Source: Fusibacter ferrireducens (GTDB lineage: Bacteria; Bacillota; Clostridia; Peptostreptococcales; Acidaminobacteraceae). From it: a stretch of 64,000 nt of DNA. The DNA lies in the NCBI RefSeq assembly GCF_015352425.1, contig NZ_JADKNH010000006.1, forward strand, positions 62,001 to 126,000. Reading direction: 5' to 3'. Position 1 is the stretch's first letter, and each line of letters begins with the position of its first letter. The notes beneath the pieces were generated by a model, which worked only from the letters and a program-made list of their open reading frames with translations, searched no databases and had not been told where the DNA came from. Positions 24,391 through 33,971 of this stretch are shown here, piece by piece. The translations under genes were made by a program, and so were the position numbers.

Positions 24391-25647
24391 ATGTTTATTT
24401 TAAAACTCATATTTACTATGATTATTATACTCATACTCGTCTCGAAAAAAATAAACATTGGCCTATCGTTGCTTTTGGGGTCACTGTCATTTATTTTATT
24501 CAATAAGGCCTCTATTTTCGCATTCATAGGTGTTATTTTCCAAACGCTCACTGATTTAGAAGCTCTAAATTTAGCCCTTGCAGTGGGTTTTATAACCATC
24601 TTAGGATATTTGATGGATCGATATCATCTGATGAGTCGCATGATTCAATCGCTTGAAAATCTTCTTGGGAGTGTCAAAGCAACACTGGTTCTCGCACCTG
24701 CGCTTATTGGCACATTGCTCGTTTCTGGAGGTGCTTTAATGTCATGTCCTGTCGTGAATTCTTTAGGTGAGCGCATTGAAATGTCAAATGTACATCGTGC
24801 TGCAAGCAACCTTGTTTTCAGACATGCACTCTATTTTATCTTCCCACTTTCAACCACCATGATCATTGCTGCCCAAATAGGTAATTACGATCTATTTGAA
24901 TTCATAAAGCTTCAATTTCCACTGGCAATTGTTTTCAGCCTAATGGGGTACTTTCTCTATGTTAAACCCTATTCTTCTAAAACGCTTTCAAGGGAACTGG
25001 GAAATTCCGTTGAAATGTGTTTTAAATCATCAAAAGTCATTTTTCAATTATTGAACTTTATCCTGTATGCGTCACCAATAATCGTGAGTTTACTTGCAAC
25101 GCTTATTTTTAAATTACCCTTTTCAATAGCTTGTGTTTTAGGCATTGTCACTTCTTTATTGGTACATTTATCCGATCAACACCGAATTCGCGATGATGAA
25201 ACTTTTTTTATGTCCCTTAAAAAGGGCCTTAAACCACTTATGGTACTCTCAGTTTTTGGCATCATGGTTTTTAAAAATACATTGGGGCTCTTCCCAGACT
25301 TGTATGATCAAATGGCTGCCATTGTCTCCATGGGCATTCCAATTGAACTTATCATTGTGATTTGTACAGCCTTATTATCCTTTACTTTAGCCTCTATTCA
25401 ACCAAGTGTTGCCATCTTATATCCCCTTATCTTACCCATGGCAATAGATGAGCAAACTAAACTGAGACTGGCGATGTTTATCTACACCACTGGATTTGTA
25501 TTTTACTATATTTCACCACTCCATCTTTGTCAGGTATTAACAGTCGAATACTTTAATATTGATACAAAAGCACTCTACAAGCAATATCGCCTGATATTAC
25601 CCTTCCTATTTGCAACTATGATTGGGATCTACTATATCTCTGCTTAA
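24391..25647 (+). CDS. DUF401 family integral membrane protein (putative transporter)
   Basis: A 418-residue protein with about ten membrane segments. VGFITILGYLMDRYHLMSRM, the conserved PALIGTLLVSGGALMSCPVV stretch, RAASNLVFRHALYFIFPLSTT and a symmetrical second half (SFTLASIQPSVAILYPLILPMA) are typical of DUF401, a family distantly related to anion and gluconate permeases. The substrate is unknown. AAAGGAG precedes the ATG. It is divergent from the TPR-GGDEF gene, with only about 140 bases between them, and convergent with the beta-helix lipoprotein gene, sharing a terminator. Its length is normal for the family. Confidence 0.85.
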   Translation: MFILKLIFTMIIILILVSKKINIGLSLLLGSLSFILFNKASIFAFIGVIFQTLTDLEALNLALAVGFITILGYLMDRYHLMSRMIQSLENLLGSVKATLVLAPALIGTLLVSGGALMSCPVVNSLGERIEMSNVHRAASNLVFRHALYFIFPLSTTMIIAAQIGNYDLFEFIKLQFPLAIVFSLMGYFLYVKPYSSKTLSRELGNSVEMCFKSSKVIFQLLNFILYASPIIVSLLATLIFKLPFSIACVLGIVTSLLVHLSDQHRIRDDETFFMSLKKGLKPLMVLSVFGIMVFKNTLGLFPDLYDQMAAIVSMGIPIELIIVICTALLSFTLASIQPSVAILYPLILPMAIDEQTKLRLAMFIYTTGFVFYYISPLHLCQVLTVEYFNIDTKALYKQYRLILPFLFATMIGIYYISA

Positions 25648-25660
25648 GTCATGCTCATTT

Positions 25661-25715
25661 AAAAGAGCTCAAAACCATTCCCTCTGAAAACTAGAATTGT
25701 TTTGAGCTCTTTTTT
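25661..25715. terminator. bidirectional terminator between convergent genes
   Basis: AAAAGAGCTCAAAAC (25661-25675) pairs with GTTTTGAGCTCTTTT (25699-25713) and continues into a T-run on plus. The A-run at the left serves the minus-strand lipoprotein gene, whose stop codon lies at its edge. Confidence 0.92.
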
Positions 25716-28155
25716 AATTTTCTTGTGTGAGAATGCCCTTGCCTTCCACAAGTTTTTTAACAAAAGTCGTATCTAATTTTGAACTTTCCACTAGAACATC
25801 AGACCGTTCATCAAGAAGCATAAGCGCTTCTACGTCTTCATAGGCCTCTTTATCATTATCCTCTGCGACAACTTGTGTCAAAGTCACATGAGTTGCATTT
25901 TTAAAATCAAACACTTGTCGCCCGTTTCTATAGAATTGTGTGTTTTCAACCGTGATTTTATCAGCATCTTCGAAGACAAGGCCACAGGCCTGACAATCTG
26001 AAATCAACGAATTTGAAAGACTCACTCCTACAACTTGATCTAAATTGAGTCCATTATAGCCACAGCCAAATAAAATAACGCGATTGATCTCCACATTTTT
26101 TGAAGCCTTAATGGCAAGTACATCTCCCACACAATATTCTCTCAGGTGACCTAATCTTATACCATCCAGTTGGATATTCTCACAACCATCCACTATGAGC
26201 ACTTCAAGATAGCTGTCTGCAATGACGTCAACTATGCCTGACTCAGATAAAACCGTCATATTCTTGACATTTTTAATTCTAAGAGTGCCCTCCTCAATTT
26301 CAACATATTCATTGTCAATCTCTAAGTCATATGGCAACGTATAAAGTCCTGGTTTCAAATAGATCGTTTTATCAGGGCCTATTGCGGCCAAAAACTCAGC
26401 AGTATTTGAAACTTTAACCGACTCTGATGCTTCCGGATTTAACAAAATCCTCTTTTTCCCATCCGTAATCTTTGAAAACGCTTCCATCTGTTTAAATCTT
26501 TGTGAGAAATTCAGATCATCTGGTGTATATCCCAGTTCAATCAAGTAATTGTTCAATGCTTTACTATAAACATGGTTATTTTCATTTAAAAGCTTTTCTA
26601 TATTGATCAAAATTGGTGTATACGAAGACTTTGGATTCTCTTTAATATAAGTTTTATAACTGCTTAAATATTCATCGGCTATATAGCCTCCAGCATAATT
26701 ATAACCTTCTATAAAATAATCGTTGGGCAATATATAGAGCTCGAATAGATAATCTGCCAGATATTTGGCTTCTTTAAAATCTTCAAGATCTCTGTGTGCT
26801 TGATAGTCCGCATCAAATGCCTTTATTGCATTTGCCAGTTCATCTGCGGACACCATTAAATAGCCATCAGATTGTATTGGAAAGAAATTATATTGAAGCT
26901 CTTTCAAAGATAAATAGTCTTGCACAAGGGGATCATCAACGCTTACTGCTCGATCTATAAACTCGGCACTCGGTGAAAAGTATGGAAAGCCTTCTTCATA
27001 TTCAATACTCAGACCATTTTCAACTAAATACGCACCAAGTGCGTGTAACTCTCCTTTTACATGCGAATTGACAACAAGCTTTCCTGCGGATTCACTATAA
27101 ATAAAGAGCTCATCAAATTGATCTAGGTCATACAATTTTAATTGGTCAATCCAATCACGGCCGTTATCATAACAACTGAGCTCATAAAATTCAACAAATT
27201 GTCTAACCAATCTAAGCGGCTTTTCCGTATAAATCATGCAGGTTTGCAACATCTCTTTGCCTCTGCTGATGCGTTTCATATCTGATGCTTGTAAATGATC
27301 TAGATAATTTTCATAGTTTTCGTACAGATCATTGTCCTCAAATTGACTCGTTCTAATCTTTTGCTTAAACACCGCATCAGAGATCAGATCTTGAAAGTAA
27401 GTATCCGAGTAAATTTTAGAAATCAATTCCGAGGGCTTGCTGTATCTAGAGACAAATGTATTGGGCGGCGCTGATGACTTTTGCGTCAAATTAAGTTCTA
27501 AATTAGAATCTTTATACACTTGCCTTTCTTTAACAATGCCCTGACCGGATTTAAAGACATACTCCAAAGTGTACTGCAAATCCTCAGGAATGTTCTGCTG
27601 ATCAGCAAACTCATACATCACTGTGATCTCATCTTTTTCAATGCTTTTTACAGTGGCTTGTACCTCTAGCATACCTAATTTGGGGTCAATCATTGACGTC
27701 TGCCATGTATCCCCTTCTGAAATATCATTTTTTAGAAGAATCATCTCGTTTTGATCATCATAATATATCGTAAAATCTTTATCAGTCACCTTATAGGCTT
27801 TATAAAAGGCATAATCGCCAGTGATATCGTCTGTTGACACGCCAGAGTCCCCTTCAAAATAATATAATTTACCTGTATTTGGCGATATAATCTCGTCAAT
27901 TCTCACACAGGACTCATATCGATTCAAATCTGGCACACCGTTATAGTACAAGGTTTCATCTAGATTAAAATGGAAAAACTCTTTTAAATTCAGTTCACTC
28001 GCCTGAATAACATCCCCTTTATTAGGAATTACATCCCCTTTATCGGTTAAATTATCTTTTGAATTGTCTTTTGAACATCCCGAAACGATGAAACTCATAC
28101 AAACAATGCATAGGATTGCAATTATAAAATTTTTCTGTAGCCTTGCTGATACCAT
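25714..28155 (-). CDS. large lipoprotein with C-terminal parallel beta-helix repeats
   Basis: An 813-residue lipoprotein. A hydrophobic N-terminus and lipobox IVSGC place the lipid Cys near residue 27, followed by a Lys/Asp linker. Residues about 50-235 look beta-rich; about 240-580 look helical. From about 590 repeated short strands (VSNTAEFLAAIGPDKTIYLK, IADSYLEVLIVDGCENIQL, VLAIKASKNVEINRVILFG, LSNSLISDCQACGLVFEDAD, VENTQFYRNGRQVFDF) form a right-handed parallel beta-helix of the PbH1/NosD type. It could bind or cut a surface polysaccharide, but no catalytic residues can be assigned. AGGGGG lies 6 bases before the ATG. It is monocistronic. Confidence 0.8.
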   Translation of the reverse strand: MVSARLQKNFIIAILCIVCMSFIVSGCSKDNSKDNLTDKGDVIPNKGDVIQASELNLKEFFHFNLDETLYYNGVPDLNRYESCVRIDEIISPNTGKLYYFEGDSGVSTDDITGDYAFYKAYKVTDKDFTIYYDDQNEMILLKNDISEGDTWQTSMIDPKLGMLEVQATVKSIEKDEITVMYEFADQQNIPEDLQYTLEYVFKSGQGIVKERQVYKDSNLELNLTQKSSAPPNTFVSRYSKPSELISKIYSDTYFQDLISDAVFKQKIRTSQFEDNDLYENYENYLDHLQASDMKRISRGKEMLQTCMIYTEKPLRLVRQFVEFYELSCYDNGRDWIDQLKLYDLDQFDELFIYSESAGKLVVNSHVKGELHALGAYLVENGLSIEYEEGFPYFSPSAEFIDRAVSVDDPLVQDYLSLKELQYNFFPIQSDGYLMVSADELANAIKAFDADYQAHRDLEDFKEAKYLADYLFELYILPNDYFIEGYNYAGGYIADEYLSSYKTYIKENPKSSYTPILINIEKLLNENNHVYSKALNNYLIELGYTPDDLNFSQRFKQMEAFSKITDGKKRILLNPEASESVKVSNTAEFLAAIGPDKTIYLKPGLYTLPYDLEIDNEYVEIEEGTLRIKNVKNMTVLSESGIVDVIADSYLEVLIVDGCENIQLDGIRLGHLREYCVGDVLAIKASKNVEINRVILFGCGYNGLNLDQVVGVSLSNSLISDCQACGLVFEDADKITVENTQFYRNGRQVFDFKNATHVTLTQVVAEDNDKEAYEDVEALMLLDERSDVLVESSKLDTTFVKKLVEGKGILTQEN

Positions 28156-28238
28156 AATTTCCCCCTAAACTGATTTTCTTTATAAATCTTAGTATAAAAT
28201 AGGTGCTTCACCCATACAATATCTAGATTCTATGTAAC

Positions 28239-28271
28239 GACACAAAAAGAGCGCAACGCTCTCTTAGTGTC
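28239..28271 (-). terminator. hairpin, probable terminator of the GntR-ABC operon
   Basis: AGAGCG (28248-28253) pairs with CGCTCT (28257-28262) with outer GACAC/GTGTC arms (28239-28243, 28267-28271). On the minus strand the inner stem is followed by TTTTTGTG. It lies between the permease stop and the lipoprotein start, so attenuation of the lipoprotein gene is an alternative. Confidence 0.65.
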
Positions 28272-28330
28272 AGTGATATATTATAATTTCATTTTACAAG
28301 ATGATCCCATATGGATAACAGATCCTATAT

Positions 28331-28376
28331 AAGAGTCTTATGTGAGTCTTATGTGATTCCTGTGTGAGTCTTACGA
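28331..28376. promoter_or_regulatory. four 11-bp direct repeats upstream of the beta-helix lipoprotein gene
   Basis: Units of the form TGAGTCTTATG repeat with an 11-base period (AGAGTCTTATG, TGAGTCTTATG, TGATTCCTGTG, TGAGTCTTACG). One-helical-turn direct repeats are typical sites for OmpR/PhoB-type response regulators. A minus-strand TATAAT at 28280-28285 without a good -35 lies downstream. No such regulator gene is adjacent, so the assignment is tentative. Confidence 0.45.
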
Positions 28377-28406
28377 TTTTTACTTTTTAGAATTGATTTT
28401 TGCCTT

Positions 28407-29189
28407 TTATAAGTTGATTCGATTTTCTAATAAATAACCGGTCACTGCAAAGAGCAGTGCACTCATCACTAAACTGTAAACAATGCCAATATTTAAAGAT
28501 AAATGCAAATTGGAATTGAACACGATGTCATTTGTCGTCGCATAGAACATAGCCGAACCATTTCCAGTCAAACTTGAGACCAAATCCGAAATTTTAATTT
28601 TAAAATAATTAATGACAATAAAGATACCGAATGTAATGGGCCCTTTAAATCGAACATCTGTAAAAATACTCTTAAAGAGTGCAAAAGAAAGAAAAATGGT
28701 AAGTGCAAAATCGATAACTGAGAATATACCTAAAACCAATATTTTAATGATGATCCAAATCTCATTGGCATCTAGTCCACCTAGATCAAATATAAACTCG
28801 AAGTCAGTAAGATTCATTATTTTAGCATTTCCAAATATAAACAAAAGATAGATCAAGCCTATAAAGAAACCTTCCAGAAGAGCAAAGAGAACTTTGGCAC
28901 CCAAAATTTGATAGCCGTTGAATGGTGTCATAAAGAGCATATAGCCTTCTTGCTTAAACATATCCTGTCTGAGCAACGTAATGATATCAATAAGATATAA
29001 TATCATAAATAGAAATGCCAGAAAACCTCCAAATAGGGCAAAAATATTACCATTTTCAAAATATCGAACCGATTCATCTATTTGAAAATATCTAAAAACT
29101 GCGAATGCCTCACCCAAAAGGATCATAATGCAAGCCACTAAAAACACTGTTTTTTTACGAAGAAATTCAAATTTAAGTAATTTAAGCAT
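28407..29189 (-). CDS. ABC transporter permease (ABC-2-like, GntR-linked)
   Basis: A 260-residue integral membrane protein with six hydrophobic segments (KTVFLVACIMILLGEAFAVF, NIFALFGGFLAFLFMILYLI, LLEGFFIGLIYLLFIFG, IIKILVLGIFSVIDFALTIF, FGIFIVINYF, NIGIVYSLVMSALLFAVTG). It partners the ATPase encoded just upstream. GGGAGG lies 9 bases before the ATG at 29189, which overlaps the ATPase stop by 8 bases; the frame start at 29237 is rejected. The GntR-ATPase-permease order matches the YtrA/YhcF type of cell-envelope or peptide-stress exporters. The substrate is unknown. Confidence 0.82.
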   Translation of the reverse strand: MLKLLKFEFLRKKTVFLVACIMILLGEAFAVFRYFQIDESVRYFENGNIFALFGGFLAFLFMILYLIDIITLLRQDMFKQEGYMLFMTPFNGYQILGAKVLFALLEGFFIGLIYLLFIFGNAKIMNLTDFEFIFDLGGLDANEIWIIIKILVLGIFSVIDFALTIFLSFALFKSIFTDVRFKGPITFGIFIVINYFKIKISDLVSSLTGNGSAMFYATTNDIVFNSNLHLSLNIGIVYSLVMSALLFAVTGYLLENRINL

Positions 29190-29883
29190 GTGCAAAAACC
29201 TCCCTGTATATATCTTCAACAGATTTGCCTCTCTCAAATCTCAGATCTTCCGCTCTCCCTTGTAAAACAATGCGCCCCTTTCCAAGAAAGACAACTTCAT
29301 CGAGAATTTGTTCAATTTCAGTCACCAAATGCGTCGAGAGAATCATGACGCTATTTTCATCAAATTGTTCTATGATACACTCTTTAATTTTAGTTCTGGA
29401 AATTGGATCTAAACCATTTAAAGGTTCATCCAGCATGACCACTTCGGCACGTCTACTAATGGTCAAAGAGATCTTAAGGCGCGCCCTCTGACCCGTTGAC
29501 AAACTCGATACCTTTTGATTGAGATCAAGTTCCATAAAGTTCATCAGATCAAGCGCTTTTTCCATATCAAAATCGGCATACATATCCTTATAAAAGGCAA
29601 TACTATCCTTGACCTTCATCCATCCATAGATGAAATTTTCCGTTGGCATATAAGCCACTTTGGATCTGGTTTCATGAGAAGGTTTATTGCCACATACGGT
29701 TATCTCTCCCGATGATTGCTTGTGCAAATCCGCAATAATCTTCATCAACGTGGTTTTGCCACTTCCATTGGGTCCAAGGATGCCATATATTTTACCCGCT
29801 TCAAACTTAAGTGTAAATTCTTCAAGAGCCACTTTGCTCATATATTTTTTATTTAAATTGATGCAATTAATTAATATTGACAT
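29182..29883 (-). CDS. ABC transporter ATP-binding protein
   Basis: A 233-residue ABC ATPase. It has Walker A GPNGSGKTT, a Q-loop region at VAYMPTENFIYGWM (Gln replaced by Glu, as in some exporters of this group), signature LSTGQRARLKISL, Walker B VVMLDEPLNGLDP and H-loop LSTHLVTEIE. It powers export or an envelope function with the downstream permease. The start at 29883 has AGGGGG about 8 bases upstream and overlaps the gntR end by 17 bases, so the three genes are translationally coupled. The frame start at 29904 is rejected. Regulation by the GntR protein is inferred from operon structure. Confidence 0.9.
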   Translation of the reverse strand: MSILINCINLNKKYMSKVALEEFTLKFEAGKIYGILGPNGSGKTTLMKIIADLHKQSSGEITVCGNKPSHETRSKVAYMPTENFIYGWMKVKDSIAFYKDMYADFDMEKALDLMNFMELDLNQKVSSLSTGQRARLKISLTISRRAEVVMLDEPLNGLDPISRTKIKECIIEQFDENSVMILSTHLVTEIEQILDEVVFLGKGRIVLQGRAEDLRFERGKSVEDIYREVFAHA

Positions 29884-30250
29884 CTTGTTGGTCCCCCTTC
29901 TCAAATTGACAATTTATTTTATCAATAATGTTTTCTCTGCTGTAATTGAGCTTAGTCATACCTTCTATAAAAGTTTTTACCATGTCGTCAACAAGTGTTT
30001 CCTTCATCATTAAAATCACCTCATCATCTTCTGTTACAAAAGTACCCAACCCTCTTTTGCTCTGGCAGACTGCTTCTGTCTCTAACTCTTTATAAACACG
30101 TTGTATGGTGTTGGGGTTCACTTTCAATTTAATCGCCAAATCACGTGTTGACAATAATTTTTGCCCGCTAGGAATTTTCCCAGAGACAATATCATACTTA
30201 ATCATGTTCATGATTTGCTGATAAATGGGTAGATCGTTGTTAAATTCCAT
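29867..30250 (-). CDS. GntR family transcriptional regulator (YtrA subfamily)
   Basis: A 127-residue regulator with a GntR winged helix-turn-helix in residues 1-75 (LPIYQQIMNMIKYDIVSGKI, SGQKLLSTRDLAIKLKVNPN, TIQRVYKELETEAVCQSKRG, LGTFVT). A short helical C-terminus of about 50 residues follows. That short effector part is the mark of the YtrA subfamily, which is nearly always encoded with ABC transporters, as here. GAGGAGG lies 7 bases before the ATG. It should repress its own operon, probably released by envelope-active compounds; this is inferred from the family. Confidence 0.9.
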   Translation of the reverse strand: MEFNNDLPIYQQIMNMIKYDIVSGKIPSGQKLLSTRDLAIKLKVNPNTIQRVYKELETEAVCQSKRGLGTFVTEDDEVILMMKETLVDDMVKTFIEGMTKLNYSRENIIDKINCQFEKGDQQDVNIN

Positions 30251-30299
30251 ATCGCATCCTCCTCATTGGATTTCAAAACGTTTCGTCTGTATTAATGCG

Positions 30300-30328
30300 A
30301 TAGTACACCAACTCATTCGTAAATTCAA
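30300..30328 (-). promoter_or_regulatory. promoter of the GntR-ABC operon
   Basis: On the minus strand TTGAAT (30323-30328), 17 bases, TACTAT (30300-30305). A TGTACTAT sequence over the -10 could be half of a YtrA-type operator. Confidence 0.55.
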
Positions 30329-30369
30329 GACCTTTAATGTAATTCTAATGCAACACTTATCATTCTACA

Positions 30370-30410
30370 AAAAAGAAATGTCCTTTGTGTGACCAAAAGA
30401 CATTTCTTAA
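30370..30410 (-). terminator. terminator of the pflB-pflA-DUF1667 operon
   Basis: AAGAAATGTC (30373-30382) pairs with GACATTTCTT (30399-30408). On the minus strand it is followed by TTTTTTG. Confidence 0.88.
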
Positions 30411-30436
30411 AAATAAATTAGAGCATAGATTATAAA

Positions 30437-30811
30437 TTAGAACATGGATTTTGTTGCAACTATATTTACACCTGTGTTGAGTATATTTTCAACAATTATT
30501 TCTCCTGACTTTACAGGCAATTCGATTTCAAGCGTTTTTATAACATTCATAGCATCGGCCACGATTGTCTTTGGAATCGGGCCATCTGAGTTAACTGGGA
30601 GCCTTTCCACTTGAACACCTCTTAGTCGAACACTTGTGGGTAACATACATTGTTGATCAAACTTATAGTTTTTTATGTATTCATACCCACGGCTACATCT
30701 GCTGCCGTATACGTTCTTAATCTGATCACCCCACTTGGAGTATTCAATAGACATATTACAGTGAACTGGGCACAAATTACAAACCAACTCTTTCACGTTA
30801 GAATCATTCAT
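30437..30811 (-). CDS. DUF1667 family cysteine-motif protein
   Basis: A 124-residue protein matching DUF1667: VCNLCPVHCNM and SRCSRGYEYIKN give four Cys suited to an iron-sulfur or metal site. MLPTSVRLRGVQVERLPV, GPIPKTIVADAMNVI and SGEIIVENILNTGVNIVAT are the conserved C-terminal strands. The family is usually encoded with the GlpA-type FAD glycerol-3-phosphate dehydrogenase and an FAD/NAD oxidoreductase; neither is nearby. The ATG at 30811 has AAGGAG 8 bases upstream; the frame start at 30877 is rejected. It lies 78 bases after pflA with no terminator between them, so it is probably in the pfl operon. Function is unknown. Confidence 0.85.
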   Translation of the reverse strand: MNDSNVKELVCNLCPVHCNMSIEYSKWGDQIKNVYGSRCSRGYEYIKNYKFDQQCMLPTSVRLRGVQVERLPVNSDGPIPKTIVADAMNVIKTLEIELPVKSGEIIVENILNTGVNIVATKSMF

Positions 30812-30889
30812 AGCTAATCTCCTTATGATATTTGTCTTGGAATCAGCCAAAACATTGACTATGAATATAATATCCACTTTCTAACAGTT

Positions 30890-31594
30890 TTAAACATTTT
30901 TTTTGATACTATCTTGCAATTTTACAAGTGTTTTTTGATTCAAGGAAACGACATCCATAAAGGGCGAGTTTGCCTTCCATTTGCCCATGCCGCTGCTTTG
31001 AAACGCAAGGAGTTCAATTTTATCTCTATAGGGTGATTTCGTGATGCTATCAAGCGCCAACACTTGCCTTTCTTGATCGTTATAGTTGGGCACAATAACT
31101 TGCCTAATCCAATGCGGCTTTTGGATTGCCTGAATATATTCTAGAAATTCGAGCGTTTGAGCAAGATTGCCACCAGTCAAATCAGCATACGCCTTTGGCT
31201 CAGTATGTTTGACATCTAAAATAACCAAATCTACAATTTCTAGCAGGGCCTTTATAGTTGGACTGAGCATACAGCCAGATGTATCCAGTGCTATGTGAAT
31301 ACCTTCAGCTTTCAGTCTTTTGCATAAAGGTATTAAACTTTCGGATTGTACAAGAGGTTCTCCCCCTGAAAAGGTCACACCTCCTCCATTTTTAAAATAA
31401 GGTTTCATCTTCATAATCAAACTGAATAGGACATCATGATCCATCCAGTTTTCAGTTTGATCCTGCCAGGATTCAGGATTGTGGCAGTAATGACATCTCA
31501 GGGGGCACCCCTTTAAAAAAATGACGGTCCTTATGCCAGGACCGTCTAAAGTGCCCATGCTTTCTATGTGAAAAACATTAAGCGCATATTTCAT
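30890..31594 (-). CDS. pflA: pyruvate formate-lyase activating enzyme
   Basis: A 234-residue radical-SAM enzyme that abstracts hydrogen from the glycyl-radical site of PFL under anaerobiosis. The CxxxCxxC cluster motif is GCPLRCHYCHNPE (Cys30, Cys34, Cys37). MGTLDGPGIRTVIFLKG, GGGVTFSGGEPL, LDTSGCM and LVILDVKHTEP are the family hallmarks. Length is close to that of E. coli PflA (about 246). AAGGAG lies 7 bases before the ATG. The gene is 11 bases downstream of pflB and controlled by the same riboswitch. Confidence 0.96.
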   Translation of the reverse strand: MKYALNVFHIESMGTLDGPGIRTVIFLKGCPLRCHYCHNPESWQDQTENWMDHDVLFSLIMKMKPYFKNGGGVTFSGGEPLVQSESLIPLCKRLKAEGIHIALDTSGCMLSPTIKALLEIVDLVILDVKHTEPKAYADLTGGNLAQTLEFLEYIQAIQKPHWIRQVIVPNYNDQERQVLALDSITKSPYRDKIELLAFQSSGMGKWKANSPFMDVVSLNQKTLVKLQDSIKKNV

Positions 31595-31605
31595 TTTTCT
31601 ACTCC

Positions 31606-33864
31606 TTATAATGCTGTGTGGAAAGTTCTGTTGATGACTTCTAGCTGTTGTTCTCGACTCAATCTGTGAAAATGAACCGCATATCCTGAAACTCGAATGG
31701 TCAAGTTCGGATACTTATTGGGAGACGCCATCGCCTCTATCAATTTGTTGCGATCCAACACGTTAACATTGAGATGATGCGCCTTTTGATAAAAGTAGCC
31801 GTCCAGTACTGTTACCAAATTTGATTTTTGAACTTCCATATCTGCACCTAAAGAAGAAGGTGTTATGGAAAAAGTACATGATATACCATCTCTACAGGCG
31901 TCATAAGGAATCTTAGCAACTGAGTTTAATGAAGCCAGTGCCCCATTGAGATCTCTATTGTGCATTGGATTCGCTCCCGGTGCAAAGGGTTCCCCGCTTT
32001 TTCTGCCATCTGGTGTACTGCCTGTCTTTTTTCCATAGACCACATTCGAGGTTATGGTCAAAACAGACAAACTGTGTGTGGCATTTCTGTAAGTAGGATG
32101 CTTTCTCAATTTTTCTATAAAGTTTTCAGTAAGTTTCACTGCAATGGCGTCCACGCGATCATCATCATTACCATAGCAGGGAAATGACCCCTCTGTAATA
32201 AAGTCTTCAATAAAACCACGTGCATTTAAAACAGGTTTCACTTTGGCATATTTTATAGCTGAAAGTGAGTCTGCTGCCACAGAGAGCCCTGCGATACCAA
32301 AGGCCATAAAGCGATGTACCTCTGTATCATGAAGTGCCATTTGCGTCTTTTCGTAAGCATATTTGTCGTGCATGAAATGGATAATATTAAGGGTATTTAC
32401 ATACTTTTCACAGATCCAATCCAAATAACGATCATATCTTTCCCACACTTTATCAAAATCTAAAACCTCATCATCCATAACGGTGTCTTGAGGCCCTATA
32501 AGTTCGAAATTCTTTTCATCATGACCCCCATTAAGTGCCATGAGTAGCGTTTTAGCCAAGTTACATCTGGCGCCAAAAAATTGCATCTCTTTTCCAAGCT
32601 TCATAGCAGATACACAACAGGCAATACCATAGTCATCACCATAAACAGGTTTCATGATATCATCGTTCTCATATTGAATGGCATCTGTTAAAATACTGAT
32701 TTTTGCACAATACTTTTTAAAGGCTTCTGGTAATTTTTCAGACCACAAAACAGTCATATTGGGTTCAGGTGCTGGCCCTAAGTTCGTAAGTGTGTGTAAA
32801 AATCTAAAAGAGTTTTTAGTCACAAGCGGCTTTCCCTCTACACTGATGCCACCAATCGCCTCTGTGATCCAAAGCGGATCTCCAGCAAAAAGCTGATTGT
32901 AGTCAGGAGTTCTAAGCTGTCTTGCCAATCTCAATTTGATGACAAAATCATCCATGATCTCTTGAATCTGAATTTCTGAATAGATGCCCTCTTTTAAATC
33001 TCTTTCAGCATAAATATCTATGAAGGAACTCACCCTGCCAAGTGACATTGCAGCACCATTTTGCTCTTTTATTGAAGCAAGATAGCCATAATAGATCCAC
33101 TGAACAGCTTCTCTTGTATTTTTTGCAGGCTTTCTGATATCATCTCCATATGCTTTTGCCATTTCGATCATTTTGTTTAGAAAATCGATTTGTTTATAGA
33201 GTTCTTCCACTTGTCTAATATTTTCTTCCAGCATTGGCTTTTGAGCATAACACGCTTTATCCGCTTTTTTCTGCTCTATTAAGTAGTCCATCCCATAAAG
33301 TGCAATTCTTCTATAGTCCCCAATAATGCGCCCACGTCCATAGGCGTCAGGAAGACCAGTAATCACACCGCTTCTTCTGAGTGTTTTCATTTCATCAGTA
33401 TAAACTCGAAAGACACCTTCATTATGTGTGGTCTTGTAGTCAAATTGTGCCAAGACTTCTTCTGAAAGACGCTTACCATAGGCTTCACAGGCTTGAGTTG
33501 CCATGCGAATACCACCAAATGGATTGACGCCTCTTTTTAGGGGTTCATCTGTTTGAAGTCCTACTATGATCTCATCTTCCTTTTGAATATAACCAGGTTC
33601 ATAGCTTAAAAGAGAGGAAACGTGATCCACGTCTATATCTAAAACCCCATCACGGCTCGCTTCTAATTCTAGAAGCGCCTCAACTTTCTCAAATAAATTT
33701 TGCGTACGTGGGGTACACCCTTCTAAAAAGCTTTCATCCCCAGTATATGGCGTGATGTTGCTTAGAATAAAATTTCTGACATCTACCTCACATGTCCAAT
33801 TGCCATCTGTAAATCCTCTGTGCTCATCTCTAAACTTGCCTTGATCTGTTTTAGTACTTATCAT
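31606..33864 (-). CDS. pflB: formate C-acetyltransferase (pyruvate formate-lyase)
   Basis: A 752-residue glycyl-radical enzyme converting pyruvate and CoA to acetyl-CoA and formate. The adjacent catalytic cysteines lie in [10 protein letters not shown] (Cys416-Cys417). The radical glycine is in RVSGYAVHF (Gly727), 25 residues from the C-terminus. [28 protein letters not shown] and [10 protein letters not shown] are further family motifs. Length agrees with the E. coli enzyme (about 760). AAGGAG precedes the ATG. The leader carries a full ZTP riboswitch and terminator. This fits the use of formate for 10-formyl-THF and purine synthesis. The enzyme also serves mixed-acid fermentation. Confidence 0.97.
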   Translation of the reverse strand: MISTKTDQGKFRDEHRGFTDGNWTCEVDVRNFILSNITPYTGDESFLEGCTPRTQNLFEKVEALLELEASRDGVLDIDVDHVSSLLSYEPGYIQKEDEIIVGLQTDEPLKRGVNPFGGIRMATQACEAYGKRLSEEVLAQFDYKTTHNEGVFRVYTDEMKTLRRSGVITGLPDAYGRGRIIGDYRRIALYGMDYLIEQKKADKACYAQKPMLEENIRQVEELYKQIDFLNKMIEMAKAYGDDIRKPAKNTREAVQWIYYGYLASIKEQNGAAMSLGRVSSFIDIYAERDLKEGIYSEIQIQEIMDDFVIKLRLARQLRTPDYNQLFAGDPLWITEAIGGISVEGKPLVTKNSFRFLHTLTNLGPAPEPNMTVLWSEKLPEAFKKYCAKISILTDAIQYENDDIMKPVYGDDYGIACCVSAMKLGKEMQFFGARCNLAKTLLMALNGGHDEKNFELIGPQDTVMDDEVLDFDKVWERYDRYLDWICEKYVNTLNIIHFMHDKYAYEKTQMALHDTEVHRFMAFGIAGLSVAADSLSAIKYAKVKPVLNARGFIEDFITEGSFPCYGNDDDRVDAIAVKLTENFIEKLRKHPTYRNATHSLSVLTITSNVVYGKKTGSTPDGRKSGEPFAPGANPMHNRDLNGALASLNSVAKIPYDACRDGISCTFSITPSSLGADMEVQKSNLVTVLDGYFYQKAHHLNVNVLDRNKLIEAMASPNKYPNLTIRVSGYAVHFHRLSREQQLEVINRTFHTAL

Positions 33865-33926
33865 GGATTAGCGCTCCTTTTTATTATAAACTTACCAAGG
33901 CCACGTCTTTGACATTTTTTGTATAT

Positions 33927-33971
33927 AAAAAAGCCGACGTGCCTAGGCTGTAAGCGCCCAGGCGGTCGGCT
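33927..33971 (-). terminator. riboswitch-controlled terminator in the pflB leader
   Basis: On the minus strand AGCCGAC and CCTGGGC pair with GCCTAGG and GTCGGCT, followed by TTTTTT. The left arm contains the CCGCCTGGGC conserved in the 3' half of the aptamer, so ligand binding and terminator formation exclude each other (an ON switch). Confidence 0.88.
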
